Shown here: piece after piece, positions 63,214-64,000 of the stretch
Layout: the number at the start of each line of letters is the position of its first letter
Position numbering within the stretch: the stretch's first letter is position 1
Assembly (NCBI RefSeq): GCF_004121055.1
Contig: NZ_PYAL01000001.1
Span: forward strand, 62,001 to 126,000
DNA from: Achromobacter aloeverae
GTDB lineage: Bacteria > Pseudomonadota > Gammaproteobacteria > Burkholderiales > Burkholderiaceae_B
Direction of reading: 5' to 3'
DNA length: 64,000 bases
Translations under genes and position numbers: made by a program
The notes under the pieces: generated by a model
The model's database searches: none
What the model was told of the DNA's origin: nothing
The model's input: the letters and a program-made list of their open reading frames with translations, nothing else

Positions 63214-64000
63214 ATACGCGAACAAACCGGCTGTGGCCACGGCGGCTGCCGCCGGGGCAGGCCGCGATGGCCAGCCTGGCCTGCGCCGGCTACGCCGCGG
63301 CGGCAGCCGCCGCGGACAACCAGAGCGCGCTGGCGCCGGCGGGTATCCAGGCGGCACGCATCGCCCACCTGTGGAACCTCACCTTGTGGGTCTGCACGGT
63401 GACCTTCGCGCTGGTCCTCCTGGCCCTGATCGTGGCGCTATGGCGGTCGACGCGCAATGCCCGCGGCGCGCGCGATGCGCGCCCTCTCCCTGCCACGCCC
63501 AGTGTCCAGGACGACAGCGGCCCCACGCGCGCAGTGCGTATCGCGACCATCGTTTCCGTCCTCGCCCTGATCGGCCTGGTCACCGTGGACATTTATACCG
63601 ACCGCGCGCTCTCGAAACTGCCTGTCGCCGACGCCGTGCGCATACAGGTCGTCGGGCATCAATGGTGGTGGGAAATGCGCTACCAGGACGACCAGGGCAA
63701 TACGGAATTCGTCACCGCCAATGAAATGCATGTCCCGGTCGGGCGGCCGGTGATCATCGACCTGAAGTCCCCGGACGTGATCCACACGTTCTGGGTGCCC
63801 AACCTGCACGGCAAGAAAGACATGATTCCCGGCCGCGACGCCACCCTGGAACTGCGCGCGGACCAGCCAGGCGCCTATCGCGGCCAATGCGCCGAATTCT
63901 GCGGGTCCGAGCATGCGCTCATGGCCTTCTTCCTGACGGCCGACACGCCGGCGGACTACGAGGCCTGGCGCCAACGGCGCCGCCAGCCCGCCGCGCCCGT
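63210..64000 (+). CDS. coxB: cytochrome c oxidase subunit II (cut by window end)
   Basis: About 263 residues are visible, running off the 3' end. Two membrane helices (around LWVCTVTFALVLLALIV and RIATIVSVLALIGLVTV) are followed by the periplasmic cupredoxin domain with VVGHQWWWEMRY and the binuclear CuA site CAEFCGSEHALM. It accepts electrons from cytochrome c. The N-terminus is Ala-rich and export-like. ATGA overlap with the molybdopterin gene shows translational coupling. The catalytic subunit coxA is expected beyond the window. Confidence 0.93.
   Translation, partial: MNTRTNRLWPRRLPPGQAAMASLACAGYAAAAAAADNQSALAPAGIQAARIAHLWNLTLWVCTVTFALVLLALIVALWRSTRNARGARDARPLPATPSVQDDSGPTRAVRIATIVSVLALIGLVTVDIYTDRALSKLPVADAVRIQVVGHQWWWEMRYQDDQGNTEFVTANEMHVPVGRPVIIDLKSPDVIHTFWVPNLHGKKDMIPGRDATLELRADQPGAYRGQCAEFCGSEHALMAFFLTADTPADYEAWRQRRRQPAAP

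Noticed and set aside
60901-63357. An 818-codon antisense frame over the molybdopterin gene
   Set aside because: No start signals or domains; it mirrors codon bias of the real gene with clear motifs on the plus strand.

Overview
The window is GC-rich, densely coded chromosomal DNA. Gene content points to a betaproteobacterium of the Burkholderiales, most like the Alcaligenaceae (Bordetella/Achromobacter group). The basis is five orphan Bug/TctC-type periplasmic receptors, an ESPR-bearing autotransporter, an AtuA/DUF4387 pair, FrmR/FrmA and many small catabolic operons with LysR, AraC, LacI and sigma-54 regulators. This assignment is inference from families, not from a search. No rRNA, tRNA, CRISPR array, transposase or phage gene was seen.

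Layout. 0-8.4 kb: quinone oxidoreductase; a lower-GC hipBA toxin-antitoxin module behind three evenly spaced palindromes; LysR; a ModA-like/Bug receptor operon read leftward from a good sigma-54 promoter, divergent from a PrpR-like activator; a MarR-type regulator. 8.5-16.6 kb: secreted pectate lyase; formaldehyde module frmR-frmA; a 1751-residue type Va autotransporter. 17-30.4 kb: a large organosulfur region with an NtaA/DszA-type flavin monooxygenase, an Ssu-type ABC importer, a peptide/glutathione-type ABC importer, a class II aldolase, a frameshifted SsuD-like monooxygenase and a four-domain rhodanese protein. 30.4-36.4 kb: AraC with SDR, a cold-shock gene with long leader, LysR, GST, a flavin split-barrel protein and two small unknown genes. 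36.7-41.7 kb: a P2-type cation ATPase and three uncharacterised proteins, one exported and one membrane-bound.

41.8-57 kb holds small-molecule catabolism: a Bug receptor divergent from an amidase; a leftward run of HisD-like dehydrogenase, SDR, LacI regulator, Bug receptor and HpaI-type aldolase, with a perfect LacI-type operator in front, followed by another Bug receptor; ethanolamine ammonia-lyase eutB-eutC; a gamma-glutamyltranspeptidase-like gene coupled to a sigma-54 activator that lacks a sensor domain; and a fifth Bug receptor. 57-59 kb: DUF4387 and AtuA-like genes behind a consensus sigma-54 promoter with two upstream dyads. 59.1-64 kb: universal stress protein, zinc alcohol dehydrogenase, a YdeP-type molybdopterin oxidoreductase, and coxB, which overlaps it by 4 bp and runs off the window end.

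How it fits together: the cell looks like a soil or host-associated heterotroph that scavenges organic acids, sulfonates/organosulfur, ethanolamine, pectin and terpenoid-like acids. The best leads are the combined organosulfur region with its one-cysteine tetra-rhodanese, the AtuA/DUF4387 sigma-54 circuit with its nearby sensor-less activator, and the coupling of a molybdopterin oxidoreductase to a terminal-oxidase subunit.
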